Shown here piece after piece: positions 24,246 to 35,909 of a stretch of 64,000 nt of DNA; the first letter of the stretch is position 1; every line of letters starts with the position of its first letter. The stretch is taken from NCBI GenBank assembly GCA_965649825.1, contig OZ287701.1, positions 992,001-1,056,000 on the forward strand, in the 5' to 3' direction. Source of the stretch: Penicillus capitatus. Taxonomy: Eukaryota > Chlorophyta. Below the pieces are notes generated by a model. It searched no databases. It was not told the origin of the DNA and was given only the letters and a program-made list of their open reading frames with translations. Position numbers and translations under genes: made by a program.

Positions 24246-26123
24246 TCAAGTGTTTCCACGGGGGGCGCTAGTGATACGAACGAACGGGCGTATCGGGAGG
24301 ACCATGTAATCCAGTGTCGCGTACGGAGTCTTGCGCTCTTCATGGAGCTTCTCGTAGAGTGTCTTCGATATGAAGACTTTCAGGTTCTTGCTTGGTAGCC
24401 ATTTGGGAAGAGGGTGTCCTGAGGGATCACGTTTCCTGCGATTCAACCGGTGCGGGGCCGCGAGATGCGATTCTTGAAGGTCGGTCGCTGTGAGGTTCCA
24501 TCGGGATGCATTCTGTGTTGCGATAGCTTCGATAGCTGCTTCGGGGTCAATATCTGTGTCAACGTTGCCGATGACTATCGGTATCCTGTCTTTGGTGGGC
24601 GAGACGTACGGATTGTTGACTGTGAAGGTCCCGATGTCGTCCAGCTCCAGGTCCCATCTGGCGCCGGCGCATTCCAGGCAGCGGTCGAGAACCTGCTCGA
24701 ATTTCTGAATCAGTTCTGTCCGAATCTGCACGTAGTATCTTCCGCCATGGTCTGCCCGGATGTCTTCGACATATTCCTTCAGGTTCTGGATCTTCAGCGT
24801 TCGTTCCAGACTGATGCCAAGCTGGCGAAAGGACGGACGCTCTCCTTTCAGGGTAACTGGGCAGAGCTGGAAACTGCGTTCATCACAGCGGATCTGGGCC
24901 TTGATCGCATTGGTTTGCATCCGGATTCCTCGTGACTGGGCGGTTCGTTGACGCTGGGCGAGGGTCGTGGTCAGGGGCTGCTCTGAGGGCAAGGACTAAC
25001 GGGCGGCGTCGCGGTACGAGCGGGTGTCTTCTCGAGCGGCGCCGGCCACAGAAGGTGGTGTAACGTGGACCATTGGAACTGGGGGTGTTGGTGCGAACGA
25101 GACCATAGACTTGTGAAATCTAAGGCAGGTTCCTATCTCCTCGAGACGAGTGGCGATTCCCAGAAGCGTTTCTCGGTTTTCGGGTGGAACGGTTCCAGTG
25201 GCGCATGCCAGATGAGCCTGCGTAGTGGCGAGGTCTTGAGCGATTGCTTCCAGGAGATCTGACGGGGTAACTGTTTCTTTGTACCGGCAGATCTGTGAGA
25301 GGCAGGAAGACTTAGCGTGCGGATCATAGAAGGGACCTTCTGGGGCGAGTAGGAGCGAGTCTCGGGCGCTCTCGTGGTGGCGGACGAGTCGGAGCTGCAC
25401 GGCGTCTCGCCTTTCGTGGGCTGACAAGTAAGCTCGGATTCTCAAGATGAGCTGTGCAGAGTCCATGGAGGCAGCGTACTTTGTGGAGCACGCCCGGACT
25501 GCGGTGTTCACGAGTATGAGCTCATCCTTGCTCATGTTCTCCAGAACCTCGGGCGACCGGCGCAGGTCGCGCCGGTATCGGACCGTGTTTGCGGCCTGAG
25601 TAACCGCCGTGCGCACTGGTCGGGGGTGGTGTCAGGACCTCCAGACTGAGAGCCAGAAGGCTGCATAGTTCGTCGTCGCGCGTGCGGGCACCGTCGTTTA
25701 GCAAGGGTTTTTGAAACGGCGGAACGAAAGTGTCGTACGAGAAAAGATCAGAAATTTGCCTTCGTTGCACATTAGACTGATTGGTCTCCAGGAGGTCGGG
25801 TCAGCTCGGTTTTTTGAACTTTCGGGGAGCGGTAGGATCTGTGCGTGCCTTCAGGATTCCGGATAGTAGTCGTGCCGTAGGCAGGAGTTGTAAATGTTCA
25901 AGAGTACGGGGCACAGGAGGTCGGCACAAGCTTGCCAGCAGGCTACTGGGATTTCGTCACTTCCAGGTGCTGTTCTGCGCGCTGCTGTGATTGTATTCAG
26001 AAGTTCTAGATATGCGATAACCATAAGCATATCGTTATTGAGAAGTTCGGTCGGGAGCCGACACCCGTGGCGACCGATGGTCAGAGCGCCAGGGTGGTTA
26101 CGACGGGGATCAACCGCTTCCAA
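24246..26123 (-). mobile_element. Decayed non-LTR (LINE-like) retrotransposon pieces
   Basis: Reading right to left: 26123-25767 encodes the start of a LINE reverse transcriptase (TAPGSDEIPVACWQ, LNIYNSCLRHDYYPES, then ILPLPESS and SWRPISL). A TGA sits where Trp is expected after YYPES. After RPISL the RT stops and an ORF1-like region follows (25770-25522, 25616-24996, 24992-24246). A one-base frame change lies near 25600 and a TAG at 24996. The last part (about 250 residues) is basic at its end and may be a nucleic-acid-binding ORF1 domain. The RT therefore comes upstream of ORF1-like sequence, so two partial elements abut, or one inserted into another. It is not expected to be active. Confidence 0.6.
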
Positions 26124-27883
26124 CGGCTACCGAGGACGGTTCTGCTATATCATCTTCTACACTTTCTCTAAAGCAAAGTGACCAAATAATTAAATTCCTA
26201 TTGTAATAAACGAAAAACTCCAATGGTTGGGGCAATCCAAACGAGTGCATAAAAAGGCTAAATTCTATGGCAGAACACTTGCCCCACCGCGCTGGAGAGG
26301 TTTTGTCGATACTGGCTAAAAAGTGCGGCGACGAACATTGGCGTGTGCGTCAAGCACAATGGCGCCATTAGCAGCGTCGTCGAGTCAGCGCCAAAATACG
26401 CCGGCGTTGTTCCCCTGACACTGGCAAGGGGGTTCGGCGATGAAGATATTGAACATATTCACTTACCTTTAAAATTTAAATGTATTAATCCTTCACAATT
26501 GTCAAAGGAAAGCTTCACGTATTATAGAGCAAAGGTATACACGTGTTTTCGTTCATGTCTTTGTATGCCACAGGTGACATGACACGTCGTGTAAGTGCCC
26601 CGTCAGAGACAGAACTCTTGGACAACAAGACAGTCACATCACGACGGCCCTGTTCCTCTGACAACAATATATTGCAACTTTAGAAATTAATGAGGCAATT
26701 AACTGTTGGATCAAGAAACGTCACTGTCGAATGACAGGACGTTTACCTATAAAACAACGTACTGATCGTCCTGAAAAGAATACCCGTCTGGATCTTCTCG
26801 CATCGCGGCCTCTAAGCGCTCAGACCAATCGCCGACCCTATCGGTCCTAACATAACGTTTAAACTTTTTCCCCGCCGTTTGCGTCGAGCGGCGATCGATG
26901 CCATCAACCGCGTTATCGCGGTATCCCCACACCACGCTGGCGATGTTCTGCCAACGCTGGTTATGAATTGCGGCGACGTCTCATGCGCCACTCCGGACGC
27001 GACTCGTTGAGGCCCACACGACGTTGCTGAGTAACATTTTCATCGCTCTGCTATAGCGGCTGCTGGCAAGTGGTCCAGAGTCTCTATCATAGCTGGTGAG
27101 CGGGGCGCTGCGAAGTGTGTTCTAGATATCTTTACTCTTCATCACAACGAATTGAGGGGATGTTGTCGCCTTGAGCGACTGCCCGCGTTAGCTATACGGG
27201 AGCGTACTAATCGATGAACGCAAACGCGGAACTCCCACGACTCTGTTGTCTTCTTTCACAATGGAGTTTTACACAGCATCGCTCTCGCGCAAGAGCATTT
27301 AATCATTCCTTTCGCTGGACTGTTTGCTCAGACACTTGTCTGATGACTGGTAAAACACCCAAGAATGCCGAGCCGCATTAAAGAGAGCGCCCCTACGCTT
27401 TGCATGTCCCATCATCGAACTGTGGAGCGATTCAAGATTTAACACTCAATGCCCCCGAGAAACAAGTTACCCCGATCGACGAATTCGACATACTATACAT
27501 ACATAGATTCTCTATACCGATCACATTAAAGGCGCTAAAAAATGTCCCGTCCACGAACGATCATACATATGAGAATACGACAGAAGTGGTCGATCGTGCG
27601 TAAAGCATACCATCCAGTCTCGAGATTTTGTCCGATGACAGCAGGTTCATTGCATCTTTGGTTAGTCCTTCGGTCCTTCGGATGATAGAAAATGCGACTC
27701 CCGAAAGTCGAAACAGAGAGGCTGTCTTCGGAAGCGTTTCTACTGGTAAAACGATATTCTTCGAAATCGCTGCAAAGGTGAAATAAAAGCGAAACAACTA
27801 AAATCATACACCCACAAATGACAGTAAACGAGAAAGAAATTGAAAGAGACCAAATGTCTGAGCAAGAAATCGGGTAGACGATC
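26124..27883. other. Gene-poor stretch; possible 3' exon of VWA copy 2 at its right end
   Basis: Only short frames occur between 26124 and 27530. The minus-strand frame 27957-27535 contains a strong hydrophobic segment (FTVICGCMILVVSLLFHL) followed by an acidic, Ser-rich tail, lying directly downstream of VWA copy 2. It would make a natural membrane anchor and cytoplasmic tail if spliced on, but I found no donor in the right phase. Confidence 0.35.
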
Positions 27884-30072
27884 TTACTCATAATCAGCAG
27901 AGCAGCAAATGAGTTCCTTTCCATCCAGATTGGGTGACGTAAAATCGCACACCACACTGCTCGACGAAAGATTCTTAATCTGAGGAACGGGTTTTGTTGA
28001 TAGCGACGCCTTCCTGATGTCCGCGCAAGCGTCGAGAGGAGGGATGTTGAAATAACCTCTTTCCGGTATCTCTTCTAGTTTATCACCACACGGCCCCTCC
28101 GTTTGAAATTTGCACACATAGGCCATCCTCTTGTTGCAGTCCTTAGCATGCATGTTTCCAATGGCTCCTCTGGAGTCTATGGCGGCGCATTCTTCGTCCC
28201 TGTTCTCGTAGCGCGGCTCTTGAACGCCCCAGAAAGTAGAGTCATTCGAGAGATCTGGCAGATCGTCGTCCAACCACGAAAAGACTTCGTAGCCAGTCTT
28301 GTTAGCCCCGATCCACGACCCGTCGAGGGAGGCCAGACGGGCGACAAAGGCGAGCTCGTCATCGTCTTCGATGCTCACCAACTGCCCGCCCTGACTTCTA
28401 CATTTGGAGACGGCATCCTTCCATCGAACTCTCTCCGAAGATCCTCTGTAGTAGTCGCCTCTGAATTCGTAACAGAGGGAGGAGGTCGTCTCGTTGTTCT
28501 CAGCGCTTTCGTCGACGATTGGCAAGGGATCCACGCAGAGAGCTCTGTCATCGTGTGCGTGACGGTAGACCTGGAGCTCGCACGGCGTCTCCTGAGAGAA
28601 TCCGCATTGCGCCGACCTCTCGATGAGCTTGTGGAGTACGTCGTCCGGTGATGCTCCACTCTGGTTAAGTTCCTCCAGCAACACGTCGTGTCCGACCACT
28701 CCCAGGAAGATGTCGAGATCCGAGTCGCCTTTGGCGTAAAACGGCATGGCAACAGTTGTGACGATGCCCAGTCCGGAGGCGTCTTCGTAAGGTTCGATCC
28801 AGATTGGCGATCTGCCGCGCAGTCCCGCGGCCGTATACAGGTAGTAGGAGATGAGAGAATCCAGCGGATCCGTCCTCGGGCCCACGTATGCCCACGCGCC
28901 GCCGTTAGCACAGGCGATCTGGCGCGGAATGGCGTCGTCTGCGGCTTCGGACATGGAGTACGTAAAGATGGTGGCGCGCTTTCTTTTCCTCTGCCACAGC
29001 TTTCGCTGAAGCCTATCGATTGTGTTGGCTATCTCCGACGGCTTGACGCTTTCGTCATTCCATCCAGAGGTGTCTTTACCGTCTGTCAGAAAGAGGATGA
29101 TCTTCTGACAGCTCGAACACTGACCGTCGTCGCACCGATTGTCCCACAGCAGAGAGAACACCGTTTTGAATGCTGCGCTGAAGTTCGTGTTATTTGCAGG
29201 AGTTGTTGCCTTTAGCGCCTCCTTGGTCTCATTGATATTCTCCTCCGTCGCGCGAACGAGGCCAGAGTCTGTCCAGAGAGCTTTGGCTTCGTCCGAGAAC
29301 ACCACGACGTTCACTCGGTCTGCAATGGTCAGGGTGTCCAGCGTTTCATACACTGCCGCTGTAAGCAGCTCCCATTTCGTTGCGCCCTCTCTGTCGAAGG
29401 TATTATTCATCGACCCGGAGGCGTCGAGCACTAGAACGATGTCTTTCGGTCCTGTACTTGCTCCGACGAACCACGGTCGTTTGCGAGGATCGTAGTCGTC
29501 GCAAACGTAATCGTCTTTGGAGTTTTTTGCCCTGTGACGATCTCGAGGATCTCCAGGGTACTTGCGGAAGTGACCGTCCGTCGTTCCTAAATCACAATTG
29601 TCCGCATCCCATCCTTGACCTGTTTCATACCTAAGTACGTCCATGCTGATCTGGGTTCTCCGTTTTTCTTCACGAAGTCGTCGATACCTCTGTAGATGCA
29701 GATGCTCTCCTTGACTTCGTCACTTAAATCGTCCACGCGCATTCCTGGCGGAGTGTGGCATGTTGAGTTCTTCAAATCGATACGCCGTTCCTTCAAGTCA
29801 CATCCTGGATAGGATCCCAGGTACCCAACACACGACGCGTCAGAAAAATCATTTGAACAGGCATGTTTCGAGCATTCGCATTTCTTCACAAGCTCCTCTC
29901 TTCGCGCATAGTGTTTTTCTGCGTCATCCGCCAGATCACGCACAAATCTCTCTTTGGCGGCTATGAAATTTGTAACCTCTTTAGGCAAATCTCTTTGAGG
30001 TCGTCCCCGCGTCAGGAACAACATTGTAAGAAAAAGCGAGACAAAAAAGAACTCCCTTCCGCGAAAGCACAT
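27884..30072 (-). CDS. Secreted Cache-like/VWA/C-type lectin protein, copy 2
   Basis: Same architecture as copy 1: signal peptide (FFVSLFLTMLFLTRG), a Cys-rich region (CECSKHACSNDF), a 44-bp intron (29587-29630) joining AWTYLG to TTDGHFRKYPGD, the Cache-type YDPRKRPWFVGAS, a VWA domain with the canonical MIDAS DASGSM and FLTDGKDTSGW, and a C-type lectin module with WKDAVSKCRSQGGQ and CNKRMAYVCKF. Most of the 560-residue mature part is identical to copy 1; the first exon is more diverged. It is longer at the C-terminus (ELICCSADYE). A hydrophobic frame just downstream might encode a membrane anchor. The two copies share orientation, which fits a segmental duplication of about 22 kb spacing. 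Confidence 0.82.
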
Positions 30073-31412
30073 CGTTCAGTACACGTGGAAGAATGAAACG
30101 AGTGGTTGGAGTCTATCGAGACAAAGCTATGACACCAGAAGGAAACTCCGACCGTTTATGCGCGACCGTTGATCTCCTGTATGTACGTCAACGCAACAAC
30201 TGATGCTTTTCCTTTCAGGTACCAGGAAAATAGTGCACTCTTTAAAAGAAAAGCTGATGACAATGATGTCGCCTTACGCCGTCTTTTTACACAAACGTAC
30301 TGCGCCACAAGAAAGCGAACGTCTGTCGCTCGACTTGCAGGTTATGCAGCAAAACGCAGGACAAACTTCGCAGACGGTGAAACAAGGTTATGAAGATCTA
30401 GGCGTTTGTCTTTTCTACTAGACAGTGGGTGATGCGACAATCAAGACAACCTCGTCACCGTGTTCTTACAGCCAGAGAAAGCAGCCCATTCTACTGCCCT
30501 TAGAGTCAGCCTATCACAAGGCAACGATCTGGCCTTCAAGTGCGGTCGATGTCGTCATTGGACGTAATCTGCAAAGGAGAGGCATACAAAGCACAGAACC
30601 TGTCGCTTGTAGGTCTGACGAAGTTGAATGCGTACCCTCTAAGACAACTGATTTTCGCACTCGGCGATCCTGCACATTTGTGGACTTGTTTGCTGCCCGT
30701 GTCAGATCTCTCTTTAACATTCGCACGTGTTTCGAACGCGTTTTTTATTCCTAAGCCTCACGGAGAGGGTTGAAAGCATACTGTCTTTCATTCGCAAAGC
30801 AGCGAGCAATTCATTGGAATGCTATCGATATAACCATTCTAAGAAAGCCACATCGTCTGACGCAAAACCATCTCTACGATGCGTGTATCCTTATCGATCA
30901 CAACTACAGGTGAAATCTAGAAACAGAACAGTGGAAATTATTCACGCAGGACATTGCATCGCTGTCGTTGTCTTTGCGATGAGTTTAGAGGAATTGCCAC
31001 TTGTTGAACGGTCTTCGCTTTTTAGCAAACCGTTTACACGAGTTGTTGGCCAAATTGAGACCAGACAGAAACGAACAAGTGTGGCGGCTAGCAATAATCT
31101 ATGAGTCTTACACATTCAATTTCACTTAAGCACACTCCATAGAACTCTTGGCAGCCTTAAGAAATTGCTTCAAGGCTGCCAGTCTTCTGTCCACATCGTC
31201 AAACTCCTCCCGACGTTGCGGCGCTGTGCTGTCCGTATCATCTGGATACCTTTCCTCTTCGGTCTTCCACGCTGGACAGCGCGAGACGCATTGAATGGAT
31301 GCCGTGATCAGGAATGATGATTACACACTTCTGCCCGGAGTTGCTGCGAATCTGTGGAGCTTCTCTTTAATCGCTTGCAAGGCATGGCACGGCGACAACG
31401 AGCCTTCCGAGC
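30073..31412. other. Intergenic stretch
   Basis: No motif-bearing frame; the longest are 109-125 codons on the plus strand with average composition. The region should include the promoter of VWA copy 2 just above 30072. Confidence 0.35.
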
Positions 31413-33293
31413 TCACAACAGATGATCCGACAGACGGTGGACCTGCGCCGCCATTCGACACCAATGACCACAAACGCTTATCTCACGCGTTTTCTTGGCA
31501 GAAGGTTTAGAAATTGACGGAGACTTGTGCGCCGAGTGGTCGTGCGAGACTGGATGGCCTCTCCGAGTCGACACTCGCGAACTGCTGTTTCCGCTTTTGT
31601 AAGATAGACGACTATCTATGATCACGACGCGTCGTTCGACGGGATAGATATCAAACACAAGAGTTGTACCTGCGGAACCTGTTCGGGAGCTTTCGCCTCC
31701 AGTTGCAGGGGTTTTCCGTCGACGATCGAGCTTCCTTTGCTTTTCCTGCTTCTCTCTGATGTATGCTGTCGGATCAAATCTGCCCTTCGATGACGTCGCC
31801 GACCGGCCGCGAGATCTTCCACTACCACTCGTGCAGTATCCTGCCAAAGAACCACGGGAAAGAAGAGAGTCCGATTATGACGGTGGTACCAGAGACGGCA
31901 GGAGAACCGTCTCTCTTCTTCGGCGTCTTGGACTCCCTGCATTCGAACGAAGCCAGTCGACAACGCCACGTGCCATCCTCGCCTACCCTATGGAACGATG
32001 CGGCGATGCCTGTGACTTCGACAGCGGCGCTGAGCGTCTCCTGGCCGTTGGCAGTCCGTGCGCAGCAGATCTGCAGAAGCGCATTGAACTGTCTGAAAAG
32101 GTTTGTGTACTGACCGGATGTGCTCTCGGCTAGTGCAGCTTTGCAGCATGTCGACCTGTCTTTGCAGCTCTCGGCTGTAACGCTTCTCCTCTTTCAGATC
32201 TTTCTCACACTTTCTCAAATCTCGCTCCATCTAAGCGTCCAGAGAATTCGGCAATATATTGCGCCACGACGCCGACTCCAACCGTTTCGCAGTCCTTGTT
32301 GCGTTTCCGCAGTTCTCTTCGATATCGACACCGTTCTCTCTCCAGTTCGTTCTGCATCTCTTGGAGTCGACTCCGCAGCGCATCTCTTTCTTTAGCAACC
32401 TCCACGAAACGGCCTCGGTTTGGGCACCTTGACTTGTGGCTTTCTTTCGACCTGATACCATTCGCGTTGCTGCGAAACGCCATCCGAGTTCGGTCGCCGT
32501 GTTCGCGCTCTTTGACATACGTCTTGACACTCCGCCGTCTTCGTCGGCGTTTTGACAGGCGCTTGCATCAAAGGCACGACGATCTACCTCCAAAATCAAA
32601 CCGTCCGCGCCACTTCATACATACTCCGTGCCTCACATCGCAGTCCTGGTCGTCGGCCGTTTTCCGAAACGTCTCCAGTTCCGCCCGAAGATCACAGATC
32701 ACACGTCTGAGGCGTTCTGGATCCGGAACGTCTTCGAATGCCAAAGGCAGTGGATAGTGCACCCGATCGAATTCCGAAGCATAGGTCAGAATCAGATACC
32801 GCTTGTTATTCGGAACCAGTCCACGTGTCCTAGCCGTCCGTCCAGGCGAAGCCGGACTGAGACCCTTGCTCTGACGCAAGTGCTCCACATCGTTGTACGT
32901 CAAAACGTCGACCGTCACCGACGCACTACGACGTTGCAGAGCGGATTCCAGCATCCGCACAAAGACACAGAATTTTTTGAAGCTTCCCGTCTTGCCAGTG
33001 ATCTCTTCGATATCTGAAGAGCGACATCGCTGGCAGAAAACGGTCGACAGCCGTCGGGCTTACATTTCGCACTGAACGCGCCTTTCCACCGCGACGCGTC
33101 GCATTTCTGCTCGATCTCCACTTCGAGGACATCCGGTTTGAGCGCAAAGACGCTAACGAGATAGTCAATGCCATTGAAGCTATGCTCAGCCTGTAACGGA
33201 AACGCACGTCGCCTTCGCTCGCAACGGCGAAAAGACGACCGTGTGGGACAACTCGCCAGGACGGTCGGACGTCTGACTGTCAAAGGCACGCAT
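31413..33293 (-). CDS. CCDC61: CCDC61/VFL3 centriole and basal-body protein, multi-exon
   Basis: CCDC61 (VFL3 in Chlamydomonas) has a SAS-6-like head and a coiled coil, and organises basal-body fibres and flagellar placement. Exon 1 starts at 33293; a 49-bp intron leads to FNGIDYLVSVFALKPDVLEV and CDASRWKGAFSAK; a 50-bp intron (33014-33063) joins it to YIEEITGKTGSFKKFCVFVR. Then come LTYNDVEHLRQ, RYLILTYASEFDRVHYPLPL and DPERLRRVICDLRAELE. Frames further left give coiled coil (FVEVAKERDALRSRLQEMQN, then ERDLRKCEKDLKEEKRYSRE). The conserved C-terminal FDPTAYIREKQEKQRKL motif lies near 31750. Joins left of 32640 are not fully resolved. This is strong evidence that the organism makes centrioles or flagella. 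Confidence 0.88.
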
Positions 33294-33383
33294 CGTCCCA
33301 ACGCAAAATGACCCGTTTCGGCCTATATGACGCGTCATTGACCAAATCGCCCTGCACACCGCGATGCCGGATCGAGACGCCCT

Positions 33384-34069
33384 TTACACAGGTCGCGCTT
33401 TCGACACAGCCATATGGATCTCCACCAGTTTGCCCTGGAGTTCGCGTTTCCTCTTAGAATTGCGCTGGAGTTTCACATCCTCCGTCATGCGATCCAGCAG
33501 TTTAAAAAAATACCCATCGTTCATCTTCATCGCCTCCAAACTCTCGTCCGTCGCCAACATCTCCTTACGCTTCGGTTGCGACGTCTCTTCTAACAGTTTG
33601 TTCAGCAGCTGCAGGAGATCGCTGCCAGATCTAGCTACATGTCGGCATCGACGCATACCTGTATTTCGGGACGGAGTGATCGGTTCTTGGCGTGCATAGA
33701 GATTCGAATGACGGATTCGAGTTTTTCGACGACGGCAGGCTGATTCTCTTTCTTCGCCATTTCGAGATACGTCGAGGCAATGGTGAAGAAATTTTCGTCG
33801 AGCTTCTCGGCGAGCTCTTCCGCCTTTTTCTCGGTATCCTTGGCGGCGATAATCTGCGCGAGTGTACGCGAAGAGTCGACCTGTATCTGTCTCGAAGCAT
33901 CGGGACTGTAGAGCCCTTCCCCCGCCGCCTTTGTCACGACGACAGCCGATCGCTTCGTCCGCAAAACACGAAGACGCGATGCGCAAAGATTCAACGTAGG
34001 CGAAAGCCGACAGCGAGTGACAGGCAATCGGTGCATTTTGAGGGAGGCCTGCAAAACAGGCAGCGTCAT
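33384..34069 (-). CDS. Plastid-targeted helical protein of unknown function, 2 exons
   Basis: The N-terminus (MHRLPVTRCRLSPTLNLC then basic/Ser residues up to VVVTKAA) looks like a transit peptide. It is followed by a helical domain: SSRTLAQIIAAKDTEKKAEE, LAEKLDENFFTIASTYLEMA, NQPAVVEKLESVIRISMHAK and LRPEIQ. A 50-bp intron (33609-33658) joins this to LLNKLLEETSQPKRKEML and a basic C-terminal helix. I believe related proteins exist in plant and algal chloroplasts, but I cannot name a function. It starts either at the ATG that overlaps the stop codon of the Rpp21-like gene (TGATG at 34071-34067) or at 34036. It ends about 90 bp before CCDC61 on the same strand. Confidence 0.72.
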
Positions 34070-34570
34070 CAATTTGAAGATGACGTCGTTTGATGACGAC
34101 GACTCCTTCCTTCATCACGTCGCGGCTTGAGGCTCCTCTCGCCGCACAGGCGACAGTGCCACGAAACCGAACCCTTATCACCCTCCCTTAACACGCGACG
34201 GAACTTAGCACTGCTGCATTTCGAGGAGCGCTGCACTTGGTCAGAAACGTCTGGTCGAGAAGAGGAAGAGCACAGCGACGGCAGAAGCTGTTGCGAACTG
34301 GTGTGGTCAGCCTTAGACCGTTCTCTGCGGCATACTGACAACGACGGGTCACACTTTCCAATCGGAAGTGCCTTCCTTTACCAGTAGTGCGGTGTGACCC
34401 AAATAGCTCGCCACTCTGAGATCGCCGCCGTTTTCGCGCGCCGCCAGATGTGCCGCATCGCGCAGAAAGACAAAACGTTGGTACTCGACCGTCGCGCTTT
34501 GCTCTTTGTGTGTGAGCGGTCGTGCGCAAAAACGTTCTCGAGACATGAGGCTTTCACAAACAACCACCAT
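34069..34570 (-). CDS. RPP21: RNase P/MRP subunit Rpp21/Rpr2-like, tiny introns
   Basis: The Rpr2/Rpp21/Snm1 family holds a zinc ribbon and binds the RNA of RNase P, which trims tRNA 5' ends in the nucleus. A helical N-terminal part (FLRDAAHLAARENGG) is joined by a 46-bp intron to YAAENGLRLTTPVRNSFCRR. The zinc ligands are CRRC and, further on, CRLCGERS. Between them an apparent intron of 26 bp or less must be removed to keep frame (LLDQTFLT to AKFRRVLREGD). Spacing and the basic residues around the Cys pairs match the family. It sits 40 bp downstream of cytochrome b5 and its stop overlaps the next start. Confidence 0.72.
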
Positions 34571-34610
34571 TCGTGACACCCTTGATCTATCACATTTTGT
34601 CCATTTGATC

Positions 34611-35110
34611 TCAATTCCAATAAAAAGTGTATAAAACGGCCGCCCCCACGACGAGGAAAGGAATGAGGATGCGTAAGAGTGTCACAAGTCCATTGTTGCG
34701 TACCACTGGAGGGAATTGCATTTGTTCTTCCTTCTTTTTCTCGATGGAGGGATCGCGCTCCTAGCAAACGTCACATCACCCAAATAGGACAGGCGGCATG
34801 TGGTAAACAAACGTTGCAGACACCGACTTCATACTTCACGAGCATCTCGCGTGCCGAAGGGCTGTGACCGATATCTTCAAACTCCTCTGACGCGTCGCGC
34901 CCTGCAGACCACACGTCACTTCAGCGCTACAGCCATGTGCATCGCACCGGCGTTCTCCAGGAGGATATCTTCGCCTCCCGGGTGCTCCTCTAGAAACGAT
35001 CCGACGTCATAGACTTTGCCGTGAATCACGAGCCAACATGACTCGCGTGTTACGTGCGCTCCGACGTCGGCTAAAGAATAGGTCTTCACCTCAGATGCGG
35101 TGTCCGTCAT
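34611..35110 (-). CDS. Tail-anchored cytochrome b5, 3 exons
   Basis: This is a heme electron carrier of the ER or outer mitochondrial membrane that feeds desaturases and other oxidases. The protein is about 130 residues. YSLADVGAHV opens the fold; the first heme His is in EEHPGGEDILLENAG and the second in FEDIGHSPSAREML. A charged linker leads to a single C-terminal membrane segment (LLRILIPFLVVGAAVLYTF) and a short WN end. Introns are about 34902-34947 (46 bp) and 34761-34821 (61 bp); the latter carries the TGATGTGACG word. The start at 35110 gives MTDTASEVK. It is divergent from uL24m with about 52 bp between start codons, so they share a promoter region. Confidence 0.93.
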
Positions 35111-35162
35111 TTTGGAGTGCGAATGGACGCATTTCGATGAGGTCGTTTTGCTTTCATACGCG
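35111..35162. promoter_or_regulatory. Shared divergent promoter, cytochrome b5 / uL24m
   Basis: Only about 52 bp separate the two opposed start codons, so transcription of both genes must be driven from here or from inside the coding regions. I see no TATA box. If the uL24m reading frame starts upstream of 35163 the transcripts would overlap. Confidence 0.45.
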
Positions 35163-35833
35163 ATGGGACGACATTGGAAGACGATCGCGCCGATGTTTCG
35201 TCGATGCCCTGTGTGGCGCATCGTCGAGGGCGATCTCGTGCAGATCGTCGCGGGAAAGGACAAAGGGGAAACGGGAAAAGTGCTGTCGGTGCTAAAAGAC
35301 AACAGAAAACCGAAAGTCATTGTGGAAGGACGAAATATAGTATGCAGTGGATGACCATCGACTCTCCTGTCACATCACGCCCTCTCCAGGTGCAGAGACG
35401 GATACCCAAGACAGTGGAAGGACCTGGACAGATCGTTCAAAAAGAGGTATCGCCCATGAACACGCTCGTGTGACTGAGTACCGCACCCAGGCGGCGATTC
35501 CCTATTCGAATGTACGTCTCTTGGACGTCGTGACGAAGAAACCTGTAAGAGTGACCTTCAGGTGTGAGATCAGTCTTAAGCAAGGGAAGGAGTGGCCGAC
35601 GGTACGGCAGGTTTTTGGAAGATGGGACGCGGGTCCGTGTCAGCGTGGGAAGACAAGCATCCAATACGATCGTCCCCTTCCCAGAGGTCTCTTCCGAGTC
35701 GTCCATCCCAGCGGACTACAAAGGTCACATCAGATACCGTCACACCATTTCTCACTCTTTCGTTACAGCGAGTGAGAAGGAGACGCCAGGGTCAGTTGCG
35801 TTGAGAGAAACGTACTTTCCTCCCATGAAATGA
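35163..35833 (+). CDS. MRPL24: Mitochondrial ribosomal protein uL24m, 5 exons
   Basis: uL24 binds 23S-type rRNA early in large-subunit assembly. The KOW motif is clear: IVEGDLVQIVAGKDKGETGK then VIVEGRNI. After introns come PKTVEGPGQIVQKE, IPYSNVRLLDVVTKKPVRVT and LEDGTRVRVSVGRQ. The C-terminal IPADYKA-SEKETPGSVALRETY and PP ending follow the mitochondrial type, not the plastid or archaeal one. Four introns of 44-50 bp (about 35340-35389, 35447-35490, 35562-35610, 35724-35768) keep one frame. A targeting peptide is not obvious in the short N-terminus (MGRHWKTIAPMFRRC), although it is basic. The next gene on the same strand starts 77 bp downstream. Confidence 0.87.
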
Positions 35834-35909
35834 CAGCCGATGTGACGTTTGGCATTTATCGATCGATGCATGTCGTCTGTTTCGATTTTTTGGCGCTCGT
35901 TTGGATATC

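Noticed and set aside
25845-25860. In-frame TGA at an expected Trp in the reverse transcriptase, suggesting stop-codon reassignment
   Set aside because: Well-supported genes here end normally at TGA, TAA and TAG, so a mutation in a dead element is the simpler reading.
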